Origin: Epiperipatus broadwayi
Lineage: Eukaryota; Onychophora; Udeonychophora; Euonychophora; Peripatidae
DNA length: 64,000 bases
Reading direction: 5' to 3'
NCBI GenBank assembly: GCA_028023455.1
Contig: JAQFVV010012419.1
Location: forward strand, 622,001 to 686,000
A program made the translations under genes and the position numbers. Under the pieces are notes generated by a model. It had not been told where the DNA came from, did not search any database, and saw nothing but the letters and a program-made list of their open reading frames with translations. Positions 35,452 to 47,345 of this stretch are shown here, in pieces. Numbering within the stretch: position 1 is the first letter of the stretch; each line of letters begins with the position of its first letter.

Positions 35452-36945
35452 TATAGCAAAACCCATATTTACCTCTCACTAGACACGTATGTACTATCAA
35501 ATATGTATGAGGCGTATTAATATTTAATTAATTAATTCGACCAAAAAAAAATTATTATTTAAACTTGTGGTCATTCTCGCAACTGTGATATATCCCCAAC
35601 GCATATTTATGGTCATCCAAGGACACCAAGCGCCAAACTTATATGGATATAAGTATTACATGAAGTAGATATATCACCAACAAGAATACTATTTACGGAA
35701 TGTGAGAGAGGTTCTGACCACCAGCTAGCTCACTCTCATGGTCGGGTGACATCATAGCCATGAGTAGCTATGGATGGGGTAAAGAGTTCACTTATTTCTA
35801 TTTTTAAGTCTAAAAATATCTAAACAATCCTAAACCAAATAAAAATGATTTTATAAGCAATCAAACTGAGTCAGTACTTTACTTTCTTGATATATGTTTA
35901 TTGAATAATAAAAAAAAAATAATAATATTTAGCACTCTGTCATTTTTCCCTTTTTTTATCGCAATCATACGTCATTCTCTCATAGATCTCACAACATATC
36001 TTAAGTAGCAAAAATCGATACTGTGAAAGTTTGTATCATGTGGCTTTCAACCCTCGTTGCTTTCGTACATCCATAATGGAGCAACACTTTAAAGAATTAT
36101 CATAAAGTTATTTCACAAGTCACCTTTCACTGATTATAAAAACACAAAAATTTCTTTTTTATAAAGAAGATTTTTAACAGATTAATAATAAGAGTTCTTT
36201 ACCTGCTTTCCCAGGAAGTAGCAGAAGCAATTTTTATTTATTTTATTTATTGTTCTATAGTTCCATTCCTCCGGTAATTAGGACATTCAAGGTAGCGATC
36301 TTAGATTTTTCTATGTCCGTTGGCCGATGAGGTTTATTTGATTCCATGCTGGAATTATGTGTTATTCGAGGAGGCAGCTGCAGTAAGTTGGGATCAGGGG
36401 CTTGAATCTGATGCGGCTTTTCTTACCCCGACATGTCTGTTGAAACCGCCATTATATAGTTTTAAATATTCACTCATTGAGTTGTTTACTATTGTAGCTC
36501 TGCCGGAAAAAAGATCCTATGCATTGTGGGTGGCTCGCTTTTATAGCCCCCTCCATTGTTTCTGGAAGCTTCTTTTTACCTCACTTCCAATCTTCAAGGT
36601 GGAATAACCAGATCCGTAAAAGTGTGATAACTCGTGTCGTCATTTCTGTTTTAAATAACAGAACAATAAAATCCCGTTGTTTCTGCAGGAAAACTCTAGT
36701 TTTTCAACATGAAACAAAAAAAAAATCTTGTTTCTCTCTTTCCACTACTTAATTTATTTATACACGCATTTATCACACACACATATATATCATTAAAAAT
36801 GACAGAGTCCCTTCCCCCCATGTTTATGTATTTATAACCACCACCACATAATAACAAAATTAAATATTAGATATATCTTTACCTATATATATGACTACCA
36901 ATTAAATACTTTATTTGTGACTGGGTTCGAACCCATTCTGTCACA
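35452..36945 (-). mobile_element. 3' LTR of gypsy element 1
   Basis: It starts on the - strand with TGTGACAGAATGGGTTCGAA at 36945 and ends at TTTTGCTATA (35452). It is a direct copy of 41304-42812. The + strand open frame at 36320-36607 lies wholly within it and is not a gene. Confidence 0.9.
36538..36545 (-). promoter_or_regulatory. TATA box of gypsy element 1, 3' LTR
   Basis: GGGGGCTATAAAAGCGAGCC on the - strand is a strong TATA context, kept in both LTRs (42409-42416 in the other). It probably starts the element's genomic RNA in the 5' LTR. Confidence 0.6.
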
Positions 36946-36960
36946 ATACCCCTTCCTCCA
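36946..36960 (-). other. Polypurine tract of gypsy element 1
   Basis: TGGAGGAAGGGGTAT on the - strand ends directly at the 3' LTR, the usual site for plus-strand DNA priming. Element 2 has GAGGGGGTAT in the same position. Confidence 0.8.
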
Positions 36961-37011
36961 AAAGCATTCAAATACATTTGTGTATTTTGAATGGCTCCTT
37001 TTGTACAACAC

Positions 37012-37368
37012 TTATGTATTACCTGGTTCTTTGATTTTCCCTTTGTTTGCAAAGGGCCAGGCAGGCTTTAATGACCGAGCATTATATGACCCCTTGATTT
37101 CATGCCCAGTGTCCACCCAAAAAGCATTATCCCCTTGATTACGGCAGATAGTGTATGGGCCTTCATATAGGTTGCAAAATTTGCAGCACACGAACTTACC
37201 CAAATCACTGACGTGAGGGGTTTTAACCATGACTCTATCCCCTACTTTAAATATGGGTGCCCTATGTCTCACTTTCTTTCCCCTTTGATGGCTCACCTGC
37301 TGTAATGTCTGATATGCTCTAATGTGGTCACTCTTCTTGTCAATAGGTGGTTCTTCCATCCCTGGCAC
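37012..37368 (-). pseudogene. Gypsy element 1 integrase C-terminal domain
   Basis: The frame contains FKVGDRVMVKTPHVSDLGKF and CNLYEGPYTI, the GPY/F module that follows the integrase core in many gypsy elements, and ends with FWVDTGHEIKGSYNARSLKP. No chromodomain is seen. The part between this and 37654 holds the rest of the core in broken frames. Confidence 0.85.
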
Positions 37369-37653
37369 AAAAGTCTTTATCTGACATGGTATGTGCTGTC
37401 CAAATTGGAGGCGAAATGGAGCGAACCTCCTGGATTCATTTATGTTTCAGTTTATGAAATCCACCACTCGAGGAGTCCATTTAACCCAGCCTTTATGATT
37501 CGTGCCCATATACATGCGAATAAACATCACAACTCCCTCATTACTCATTCGCAAGGGTTGGATTGCGGGTTCCTGATAGAGTTAAAATTATGACTAATCC
37601 CCTGTTGTTGGATCCATTTGCACCATTCCTTGGACATGAAAGGAGTACCATGG

Positions 37654-38733
37654 TCAGACAATATGCTCTTGGGTTTTCCAGTCTTTGTAAAAATGTCTGC
37701 CTTCTAGCATTTTGATGGCATTCTTCACATTTGCCTGCGCAATAGGATATGCTGACATGTATTTTGAGAATAAATCATACGTGAAGAGAAAATATTTTTT
37801 ATTGAATGCCGGCAGAGAGCTGTAAAAATCTAATGCTATCATTTCTTGCAGTCTATTTGGTATTATTGACAGCATGGGAGCTGCATAATTCCGGTTTGCT
37901 GGTTTGGTTCTCTGACAACTTCCATAATCCCTTAACATGTTCAAAACTGATGCATGGATGTTCGGCCAGTAAAACCATTTTCGAACCAAATGCTCTGTTT
38001 TTAAAGCACCATAATGGCCATATAGTTGGTGGACATAACTTGTCACCTCTTTCCGCAATGTAGGAGGTATAACTGGTTTCCACTGCTCTGGATCATCATG
38101 TGTCCAGTACTGTAGAATATTTTTGTGAAGCCGGTATCTTGTTTCCTTTCCTGTCTTTGTTGAGCTCTCATTTTTTGTTCCCTTTCCTATTTGTTTGATT
38201 ATCTCCCTTAATTGTTCATCTTGATGCTGCCAATCTTTCAAATGAGCCAGGTCCTCTTCAACCCTCTTGTTCCTTCCTATATCCATACTGGCAATATTCA
38301 GGTTCTCCACACCTGGATAATCAGGATGGTGACCAGATGGATTCCGGCTCAAAATATCTGCCACAATATTCTCTGGACCCTTACAATATTGAAAGGTATA
38401 ATTATACTCCTGCAACAACAAGCTCCAATGGATCAACCGGCTGTTGGTGAGGTAGCTACGATTTATAAACTCGAGGCTCTTATGATCAGTCATTATGATG
38501 ACTTCTGACCCCAACAAAAATGGACAAAACTTCTGAAATGCCCAGATAATTGCCAGCGCTTCCTTTTCTGTAGTGGAGTAATTTAATTCGGGCCCCTTGA
38601 GTAATCTGCTGATGAAATACAGCACTTCCATTTGATTTCCTTCCTGTATTTGTGACAGTGTAGCCCCCAAACCATACCCACTGCTATCTGTTTGTACCAC
38701 AAACGGTTTGGTAAAATCCAGAAAAGAAAGCAT
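37654..38733 (-). pseudogene. Gypsy element 1 RNase H and integrase
   Basis: A 359-residue open frame. RNase H comes first: QTDSSGYGLGATLSQ, TTEKEALAIIWAFQKF, TDHKSLEFI and NIVADILSRNP (residues about 10-135). Integrase follows: VHQLYGHYGALKTEHLVRKW gives the His pair of the zinc finger (about 245-265). Its Cys pair is damaged (YGSCQRTKP, one Cys lost). Then IALDFYSSLP with the first catalytic Asp, and YDLFSKYMSAYPIA. It ends at 37654 through a frame break before the second Asp. Confidence 0.85.
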
Positions 38734-38790
38734 AACTTGTCTAGTAAATCCCTCATTTATGTCTTTGAGAGCCCTATGCTGTTTTTGATC

Positions 38791-39358
38791 TCATTTCCAG
38801 GGTGTACCTTTTCTCAATAATCTAACGAAAGGTTCTGTCCGTTCAGCCAATCGCTCGTGGAATCGATTATAGAAGTTACAAAGATCCAAGAATGACCATA
38901 CCCTCTTTCGAGATTTAGGTTTAGGAAACTCCTTGATGACCGATACCTTGTCCGGGTGGGGTTTCATCCCCTGAGCTCCCACCAAGAGACCCAAGAATGT
39001 AACTTCATCTTTTATCATAGTACTTTTTTAAATTGATTTTGATACCCTTATTCTGACATTCCTGAAGAAACATCTCAACATCTTTTTGATGCTCCTCAAT
39101 ACTGGATGAGGCTATCAATACATCATCGACATTCATCATTATGTGCTTCTTGATCTCATCCGCCAACACTTGGTCCAGACACCTTAACAAGGCCACCCCA
39201 CTATTTATGAGCCCAAATGGCATTCTGTTAAATTGGTACGAGTATCCTCCATACCAAAAAGCTGTATATTGCCAGTCCTCTGGGTGGAGCTGGATCTTCC
39301 AGTAACTGGCTGTCAGGTCGAACATTGAGAATACCCACTTACCCTTGAATCCTCCCAC
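38791..39358 (-). pseudogene. Gypsy element 1 RT palm and connection
   Basis: Two frames (39358-39005 and 39018-38791). The first has FSMFDLTASYWKIQLHP (motif A), YQFNRMPFGLINSG (motif B) and MNVDDVLIAS, where Tyr of YVDD is replaced by Asn. The second has TFLGLLVGAQGMKPHPDK and FYNRFHERLAERTEPFVRLL (connection). They are separated by a frame break near 39010, and a stop follows at 38791. Confidence 0.85.
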
Positions 39359-39936
39359 ATGTTATGGTCTGGAATTGTTGCCCGGTTCAATTGTCTTGCA
39401 TCCAGACATAATCTAATAGCCCCGCTCTTCTTCTTAAACACCACTAGAGGGTTACAATATGGTGATGAACATTTAGATATTATTCCCCATTCTATCATCT
39501 GGTTTACTTGTTTTGTGACCTCTTCCCTATATTGGTATGGCACGGGATATGAGCGTGATTGCAAAGGCTGGTCCTGCCTCGGTTTGATGTGTTGTTCAAA
39601 ACCCGGTATTATTCCTGGTACTTCTGAAAATACTTGATGATATTGATATAACATCTGCCTGAAAGCCTCCTTCTCCTCTTTGTTTGCCACAATTATCTCC
39701 TGGATTTTCTCTTCAATATTGCTCTCTTTCCCTTCTGTCTGGATTACTCCTATTGATTGACATAACTGTGCTGTGGTAAACTCGGCTTCCCCTTCACATG
39801 GGAACCGACTGGTTTTAAAATCTATTGCACATCGATACCGTTTCAAGAAATCTGTTCCTATCAATATGTCATGTATCAGATTTTTCATAATTAGGAAGAC
39901 GTGAGGAAATGGTTTTCCATTGATATGAAGATCCAT
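39313..39936 (-). pseudogene. Gypsy element 1 protease end and RT fingers
   Basis: It starts just after an in-frame TAG that separates it from the gag-protease frame. HDILIGTDFLKRYRCAIDF is the C-terminal protease motif. After a linker come GFEQHIKPRQDQPLQSRSYP and EWGIISKCSSPYCNPLVVFK, then RLCLDARQLN, the RT fingers. A frame break near 39360 stops it before motif A. Element 2 has a sense codon where the TAG stands here, so the stop looks like decay, not programmed recoding. Confidence 0.85.
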
Positions 39937-40725
39937 CTATACCTGCTTGGGTTCAACCCTAGCCATTTTATTATTTGCCATTCTGATTTGGATGGGCTTA
40001 ATGGGTAGGGTCCGTATGCTAGTCTGAAAGTTGATGAGTTGTGTAAACACTTCCTCAGACATCACAGAGATCTGGCTGCCAGAATCCACCAATGCCTCAG
40101 CCTGCCTCCCAGCAATCTCTATTTTGATTTTTGGACAGCCCACACTTTTATATTTAGGAATCCATTCCTTATCAGAACATATAAGGTTTCCCATGCACCT
40201 TTCTTCCCCCTTCCGGTCCCGGTTTTCTTCTTTCATTTCTTTCTGCCACTGTTCGCTGATCTCTAATTGTCCTAGTACTCTATCAACCTCCTTTACACTT
40301 TTCCTTGATGTATCCCCTATGCTTATCATTACTTCGCTTGGCAAATTTCTGCATACAATCCTTAAAATGTTTTTTTCAGACAAATTACATGCCTCTAATT
40401 CCCTCAGTTGTGCCACCTGATGTCTGAAGAACTGGACATGTGTCTCTTCCCCTTCCTCCTTAAACCTTTTCTGAATATGGGCTTTGATCCCTTCCTGAAG
40501 TTCCTCACTCCAGAATGTTTTGTTTATCACCCTCTCATACTCTCCAAATGTCTTTGGCTTCATCATTAGTGACCCCCACCAATCCCAGGAGTGCTCCTGC
40601 AAGTGACTGTGGGCCACTATTTTATCACTTTCTCCCATCTCATATCTGTAAATGTATCTTTTTAAGCTTTTTAAATGTTCCCCGGGCTTTTCCCCCTTTA
40701 AATATCTGTAATTTAACCATCTCAT
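39937..40725 (-). pseudogene. Gypsy element 1 gag and start of protease
   Basis: A 262-residue frame. Residues about 1-170 are a capsid-like gag region (HLQEHSWDWWGSL, VQFFRHQVAQLRELEAC, RIVCRNLP), closely matched by element 2. No CCHC zinc knuckle is visible. Residues about 205-225 hold EALVDSGSQISVMSE, the protease active site (Asp-Ser-Gly). Gag and protease are therefore in one frame. Comparison with element 2 suggests that the original start lay a little upstream in another frame. Confidence 0.8.
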
Positions 40726-41282
40726 TTCCTTCTCTCTCCATCCTTATATATTATTTTTAATTTATTTCTTTGGGTTTTCTATCTCTGGTTGGATGTCTTG
40801 GACCCATTTCCCCATCCCAGCACCCTGCACTGCCCTCCTGTTAGCCTTTTTACTCTCAAAACCTTATCCACCAACCAATAATAATCATGGATTACCTATT
40901 CTTGGCCCACTTCACTTCCTTTATTTAAAATGATCTGAGCGATATATATATATCAAACAAATGTACTTTAATCTATTTACAGTGATTCGCATTTGAACCA
41001 TCTATTTATATATACAAACGTTTTCCCGTAATAATCCAACTAAATATCACTTTGATAATGGATTTAAAAAGAAGACACAGCATGTATTTTAATTTATTTA
41101 AATGAATTGAGTGATATATATACAAAACAAATGCACCTCAATCTATTTAAATTGATTTGCATTTGACTTCTCTATTTAAAAACCTATAAATGCTTTTCCT
41201 GCAATACTATAAACAAATATCGCTTTGCTAACGTATTTCTAATATCTCACAACTCTCCCCATCCCCTCTACTTCTCTTCGAA
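40726..41282. other. 5' untranslated leader of gypsy element 1
   Basis: Lies between gag and the primer-binding region; no open frame with recognisable content. Confidence 0.6.
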
Positions 41283-41303
41283 GCCCTTTAGTTGGGATGC
41301 CAT
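41283..41303 (-). other. Primer-binding-site region of gypsy element 1
   Basis: Directly inside the 5' LTR the - strand reads ATGGCATCCCAACTAAAGGG. TGGCATCCCAAC starts one base from the LTR and has the TGG expected opposite a tRNA CCA end. Element 2 has ATGACCCAATG at the same place (55581-55591). The priming tRNA was not identified. Confidence 0.5.
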
Positions 41304-42812
41304 TATAACAAAACCCGTATTTACCTCTCACTAGACACGTATGTGCTATCAAATATGTATGAGGTGTATTAATATTTAATTAATTAATTTGACCAAAAAA
41401 AAAATTATTATTTAAACTTGTGGTCATTCTCGCAACTGTGATATATCCCCAATGCGTATTTATGGTCGTCCAAGGACACCAAGCACCAAACTTATACGGA
41501 TATAAGTATTACACGAAGTAGATATATCACCAACAAGAATACTATTTACGGAATGTGAGAGAGGTTCTGACCACCAGCTAGCTCAGTCTCATGGTCGGGT
41601 GACATCATAGCCGTGAGTAGCTATGAATGGGGTAAAGAGTTCACTTTTATTTCTATTTTTAAGTCTAAAAATATCTAATCAATCCTAAACCAAATAAAAT
41701 GATTTTATAAACAATCAAACTGAGTCAGTAATTTACTTTCTTGATATATGTTTATTGAATAAAAAAAATAATAATAATATTTAGCACTCTGTCATTTTTC
41801 CCTTTTTTTTTTATCGCAATCATATGTCATTCTCTCATAGATCTCACAACATATCTTAAGTAGCGAAAATCGATACTACGAAAGTTTGTATCATGTGACT
41901 TTTAACCCTCGTTGCTTTCTTACGTCCATAATGGAGCGACACTTTAAAGAATTATCATAAAGTTATTTCACAAGTCACCTTTCACTGATTATAAAAACAC
42001 AAAAATTTCTTTTTTATAAAGAAGATTTTTAACAGATTAATAATAAGAGTTCTTTACCTGCTTTGCCGGGAAGTAGCAGAAGCAATTTTTATTTATTTTA
42101 TTTATTGTTCTATAGTTCCGTTCCTCAGGTAATTAGGCCATTCAAGGTAGTGATCTTAGATTTTTCTATGTCCATTGGCCGATGAGGTTTATTTGATTCC
42201 ACGCTGGAATTATGTGTTATTCGAGGTATCCTCATTTTATGGAGGCAGCTGCAGTAAGTTGGGATCAGGGGCTTGAATCTGATGTGGCTTTTCTTACCCC
42301 GACATGTCTGTTGAAACTGCCATTATATAGTTTTAAATATTCACTCGTTGAGTTGTTTACTATTGTAGCTCTGCCGGAAAAAAGATCCTATGCATTGTGG
42401 GTGGCTCACTTTTATAGCCCCCTCCATTGTTTCTAGAAGCTTCTTTTTACCTCACTTCTGATCTTCAAGGTGGAATAACCAGATCCCTACAAATGTGATA
42501 AGTCATGTCGTCATTTCTGTTTTAAATAACAGAACAATAAAATCCCGTTCTGCAGGAAAACTCTAGTTTTTCAACATGAAACAAAAAAAATCTCGTTTCT
42601 TTCCACTACTTAATTTATTTATACACACATTTATCACACACACATATATATCATTAAAAATGACAGAGTCCCTTCCCCCCATGTTTATGTATTTATAACC
42701 ACCACCACCACCACGTAATAACAAAATTAAATATTAGATATATCTTTACCTATATATATGACTACCAATTAAATACTTTATTTGTGACTGGGTTCGAACC
42801 CATTCTGTCACA
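41304..42812 (-). mobile_element. 5' LTR of gypsy element 1
   Basis: It starts with TGTGACAGAATGGGTTCGAA (42812) and ends with TTTTGTTATA (41304). It is about 15 bp longer than the 3' LTR because of an extra GGTATCCTCATTTTA-like stretch near 42225-42240. Its TATA box is at 42409-42416. Confidence 0.9.
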
Positions 42813-42816
42813 ATAT

Positions 42817-43552
42817 AGACCCATGATAATGTCATATTTTGGTGAATATAATGATTATATTATATAGCATGTCTAAAATGAATATCCAAAACTTTTTACA
42901 ACAGTTCTACAAAAAAAGTTGTATAAATTAAAATGGAAAATTAAGGAGGCATAAGTGAATGGAGATTATTTAAGTCATCTAGATTTTACAGATGAAGTGT
43001 TTGTTTTGTATGCTTCAGAAAATGTTGCAAGCATTATCAAATGAAAATAAAAATATAGGACTGAAAATAAATTCTAAAAGGATTACAGTAATGCTAAATA
43101 CATTTTCTGAGAAGAAAATATAGATTGATAGTCATGAATTAGAAGTTAACAACTGCAAAAGTCTTGGTCAGATTATTATTATAGATGGAAACTTAATGAA
43201 TGAGATTAATAATAGAATTAAACTTGCATGGATTAATTTTGGTAAAATCACTTAATGTTAAAGGGAAATATATCTATGTCTTTGGGAAGCAAGATTTTCC
43301 ACAACTGTGTTTTACTTATTCTTATATATTGATCTCAAGTTGGGAATTTAACAGAACAGCAATACAAAAAATTCAAACCATTCAACAAAATGTGACAACA
43401 TGTAATTTAGTAATAAGAACAAAAATGAAATACATGGTTGAAAAAATAAACAGCTATGAATGGTGTCATTGAAAAAATTAACAAGGCTGAAGTGGAGTTG
43501 GTATGGACATATTATTAGAATAGATGATGATGATGATAATAATAATAACCTT
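42817..43552 (+). pseudogene. RTE-type LINE copy 2, 3' part
   Basis: After the gypsy insertion the + strand reads KLFTTVLQKKLYKLKWK, then VNGDYLSHLDFTDEV for the motif C region (first Asp kept, second replaced), GLKINSKR, EINNRIKL and LKWSWYGHIIRID, and ends in a (GAT)n(AAT)n tract at 43522-43552. Some RT between motif A and this block is missing. It is an older copy than the one at 16108-17469. Confidence 0.7.
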
Positions 43553-44574
43553 TGTGCTCTATGCATACTTGTGTACTAGATGCACCTTCATAATTGGTAA
43601 CAATTCCAGGAGGCATCTGGCTACTTTTTCAAATAAACTTGCAATGATACAGAAAAGGGATAAGATCCTGGCCAGACCTGACATTTATGCAACCACCTGG
43701 TTGTTACTTAAGATTAAATAAAGGTTATAGTGGCAAAAATGATAAAACTCTTAGGAGCCGGTATGGTGTGATTTTTTTTTGAAAATCTGAAATCTTGAAA
43801 CCTCGGTGAATTCTGGGAACAGGGCACATTTAAAAGAAACATAGGACCAAAACATAGGAGTTAGATCTAATAAGATCTTTGTAACACCGGTTTGAATATT
43901 GTAATTTAAAAAAATAAAACATTATAAAGAAACTTAGAAGGATAAGCATGTCAAATTAGCAACAAGGACAATTTAGCAAGAATTTTCCCTTTCTGCTATA
44001 AGTGATTGATTTGCTAATGGGGTTCAAATGATAAATTATATCATTATCCATTTGAGACATAAAATAAAATGAAAATTGTGTTATAATATTTGGACTGTTT
44101 TACCTAGGTAGAACGAACAATTTGGATATTATATGTAGACAAGAACTATGATTTAAGCTCATATAAATCCAGAAAGAACTCTAACAAAAATGACAATGTA
44201 AATGTTAAAATTTGTAATCAACTTATAGCAGTGAATTTACTATGTAACCATTAATGTCTTTTGAGACAAAAAAAGGTCTTTTGAAACATCATCATCATAA
44301 TAATGATGATGATGATGATGATAATAATAATAATAGGAGGTCGAGATCTTAAGCTGAATTGAAGAGACCAAATGTAAGCATTATGGTCGAAAGAAACTTA
44401 GTGAGATACATAAAAGATATTTAGATATCAGTGAAAATGAATTAAATTTTAATAGACCTTCATTCTGCAATAGAATGTTGAAAATGATAATGATAACTGG
44501 ATAATGTAGTTAAATTTTACATTCACAATTCTATTAATAAAGAATCATTATGTCTTTAACTAATAACAAGATTG
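43553..44574. other. No gene recognised; compound trinucleotide repeat
   Basis: The stretch 44287-44335 is (CAT)n turning into (ATG)n and (AAT)n, so it can fold on itself. Nothing else could be assigned. Confidence 0.45.
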
Positions 44575-45530
44575 AGCTTCATATAAAGAACAATCATTCT
44601 TATATATATGATGGTTGATTATTCAGAATAGATAAATTAACAAAATTTCAATTTCTTTCAGTTTTTCAATTAATTGATTCTAAATTGATTTTAGAAGAAA
44701 GATATAAATTAAGTGATCTCTACAAAGTTGGAATACTCTACTTCATCAGATTTGCTTAAACAACCTTATCTTTTTAATATTTCAATAGACATGCTCATGG
44801 TTCTCAAATCATACTTTTCTAAATTAGAAAGTATTTTAGCATTATCAAAATCAGGTGTCTAATTTCTAAAAAAAAGTGAAAAAAAAAAATGTATTTAACT
44901 TTGACTCAAAAGCAGTCCCTAATTCTGACATTAATTCAATTGGATTGACTTCTATAGGTCTTTGAGCTCTATGGGCATAACATTTAATAGACATCTTGGT
45001 ATTGCAAAGATATTCAATTGTTAGGTTCATGAAAAAATTGATCTTTTTTTTTCCTAGTAGAACTGCATTTAATATAAGATAAAACAACTCTATTACTAGT
45101 TATCGATTTAATTATTTTTTAAATCTTAGTCTCAATGCTCTGTAATGCATGATGTTTTATTATAACTATTAGAATGTATTTGGTAGTTCTATTTTTTAGA
45201 AAGATGATCTTTAACAAATAAAATAAATACATTAGCTTTTAGAAATTGGTCACACATCTGATTTTGATAATACTAAAATATTTGCTAACTCAGAAAAGTA
45301 TGACTTGAGAACCATGAAAAGATTTACTGAAATATTTAAAAATTAGGTGGTTTTAAATAAATCTGATTAAACACAAAGTGTTACAGCCTTGTGCAGACCA
45401 CTTATTTTATCTCTTTTTCTCAAATCAACTTGAAATCAATTAATTGTAAAACTGAAAGAAATAAAAATTTTGTAAATTCACTTATTCCAAATGATCAATC
45501 ATCAAATATATGTAAGAATGATTGTTCTTT
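44575..45530. repeat. Long inverted repeat, arms about 300 bp, spacer about 340 bp
   Basis: The arms are about 44575-44890 and 45225-45530. Mirrored blocks include AAAGAACAATCATTCTTA against TAAGAATGATTGTTCTTT, TTGATAATACTAAAATATTTGCTAA against its counterpart near 44836, and CATGGTTCTCAAATCATACTTTTCT against AGAAAAGTATGACTTGAGAACCATG. The spacer has a 73-codon frame on the - strand (45087-44866) of unknown origin. No target duplication was identified. Confidence 0.8.
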
Positions 45531-46489
45531 GCTCTTTCTATTACTTAAGATTTAACAATTCTTCATTAAGACCTTAACAATAATAAAAGATTTTTCATCA
45601 AAATGTTGAGAATTAAAACAAAGTAATACATGGTTTAAAACAAAAAATACTTTATATGTTGTAACCTTAAGTTCTTACCATAGAACTTTGTGTTAAATAT
45701 TTGTGATAGTACATGTATTAAGTAAATGCTATTACTCTGTTAAAGATAGAGAGTTGTATTTAAGCTATTTACTTTATTTCCAACTTCTACTATAAAACAT
45801 TATTATCTTAGACATATTTATATAAGCAAATCTAAATAATTTTAGCTTATCAATTAAGATTATTTGATAATTATTAAGTGTATAAAACCATAAAATCAGT
45901 ATTTCGTCAATAATCTATTTTTAAAACATATTATAATAAATAGATTTGAGTACATTCTTAATATAGCCAGTGCACCTGTTATTAAACTAAATTGTCATCA
46001 AATAAACACATAAATATTTAAATCATGTTTTATTACTTTTCCTTAACATAAATGAATAATTACAGTTTAATTAAACAATTTATTATCAAAGTACAATTAT
46101 AAATGCTAGTTAATAATATCATCTTTTATAGAGCCAATAACTTTTAAATTATTTATTTCTAGACAATTCTTTTTAAATACTTTTAGTGTGTGAATGAATA
46201 AAATCAGTTCTTGTTTTAGAGCTAAAGGTTTAAAAGAAAATGATTATGTGTTAACTCCCTTGTCTAGAAGATGTGAACATTTAAAATAATCTTTACTGTA
46301 AATTTTTTTAATAAAATATGTTTTAAAAAAGAGTACTGTACAAATTTAAAATTCTGAGAATATTTAAAAAGAATATATTTAAATAAATGTATTTTTATTG
46401 TATATTTTACTTATTATCACTGCCATTAAAACCTTTTTAACAACTGCACAGACCTTTTTTTCTTTCAAAAATATATATGACTTATAAAT
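45531..46489. other. Very AT-rich DNA, no gene recognised
   Basis: Only short low-complexity tracts were noted. Confidence 0.4.
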
Positions 46490-47345
46490 CCAATCAGAAA
46501 ATATAGTCAAAAAATATATACACTCCCTTTTTTCTTTCTAAAAACTTTATTTTTTCCATCACAATATATATAAATTTACTTGTTTATCACATCGAACTTT
46601 TAGACCATATTATTTGCAGACATTTTCATGATCTACAGAATACATATTTATATCTTTCTAATTATCATCAATACAATTAAAAATTAAAAAAAAACATAAA
46701 AACGCATTTATCCCTATCATAAAAAACAATAACATTTTCTTTTCATTTATCAATACATCTTTTTTTTTATACATATACTACAGTATATATACACTATATT
46801 TTATTTTCTCCCCTAACCTTTTCCTATTTTTTTACTTATACATTTTTTTTAAAAAACAAACCAGATATTTTTCCTTTCCTTCTTATCCCTCTTAAGTATA
46901 GATATCATTTTAAAGTAATTATTTAAGAAGTATAAAACGGAAAACAAAATATTTGTGGCTTGTTTAAAAAAATAAATGTATAAGTAAAAAAAATGAAAAA
47001 GTTTGGGAAGAAAAGAAACAAGTAAGTGTAGTGTGTATATATAAGGTAGTATATGTAAAAAAAAAGATGTATTGATAAATGAAAGGAAAATGTTATTGTT
47101 TTTTGTGATAGAGATAGATGAATTTTTTATGTTGACATTTTATTTTTAATTGCATTGGAAATTATAAAGATGTAAATATATATTTAGTAGATCCTTGAAA
47201 ATGAGTACAAATAAGGTAGTTGAAATGTTGGATGTGATAAACAAGTAATGGTGATGTATATATATATGATGATGAAAAAAATAAAAATTTTGGAAAGAAA
47301 TAAGGAAAGTGTATATATTTTTTTACTATATTTTTTGATTGGATC
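46490..47345. repeat. Long imperfect palindrome, arms about 420 bp
   Basis: The centre is near 46917. Matching mirrored blocks are AAAAAACAATAACATTTTC/GAAAATGTTATTGTTTTTT, TTTATCAATACATC/GATGTATTGATAAA, ACTTGTTTATCACATC/GATGTGATAAACAAGT and ATCCAATCA/TGATTGGAT at the outer ends. Arms are perhaps 75-80% identical. The + strand is T-rich on the left and A/G-rich on the right, as expected. No coding capacity. Confidence 0.8.

Larger units (their letters stand above)
35452..42812 (-). mobile_element. Complete but decayed Ty3/gypsy element 1
   Basis: On the - strand the order is 5' LTR (41304-42812), primer-binding-site region, gag, protease, RT, RNase H, integrase, polypurine tract and 3' LTR (35452-36945). 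ATAT flanks both ends (35448-35451 and 42813-42816), a possible 4-bp duplication, though AT-rich context weakens it. The element sits inside an RTE LINE. By eye the LTRs differ at a few percent of sites, mostly transitions, plus a 15-16-bp indel, so the insertion is moderately recent but the ORFs are broken. Confidence 0.9.

Noticed and set aside
36320-36607. Open frame of 95 codons on the + strand, seen again at 42212-42436
   Set aside because: It lies antisense in both LTRs of gypsy element 1, starts and ends arbitrarily, and its conservation only reflects the LTR duplication.
39930-39945. Programmed stop-codon readthrough between gag-protease and RT of gypsy element 1
   Set aside because: The TAG is in frame, but element 2 has a sense codon at the same place and a stop elsewhere, so these are independent decay mutations.
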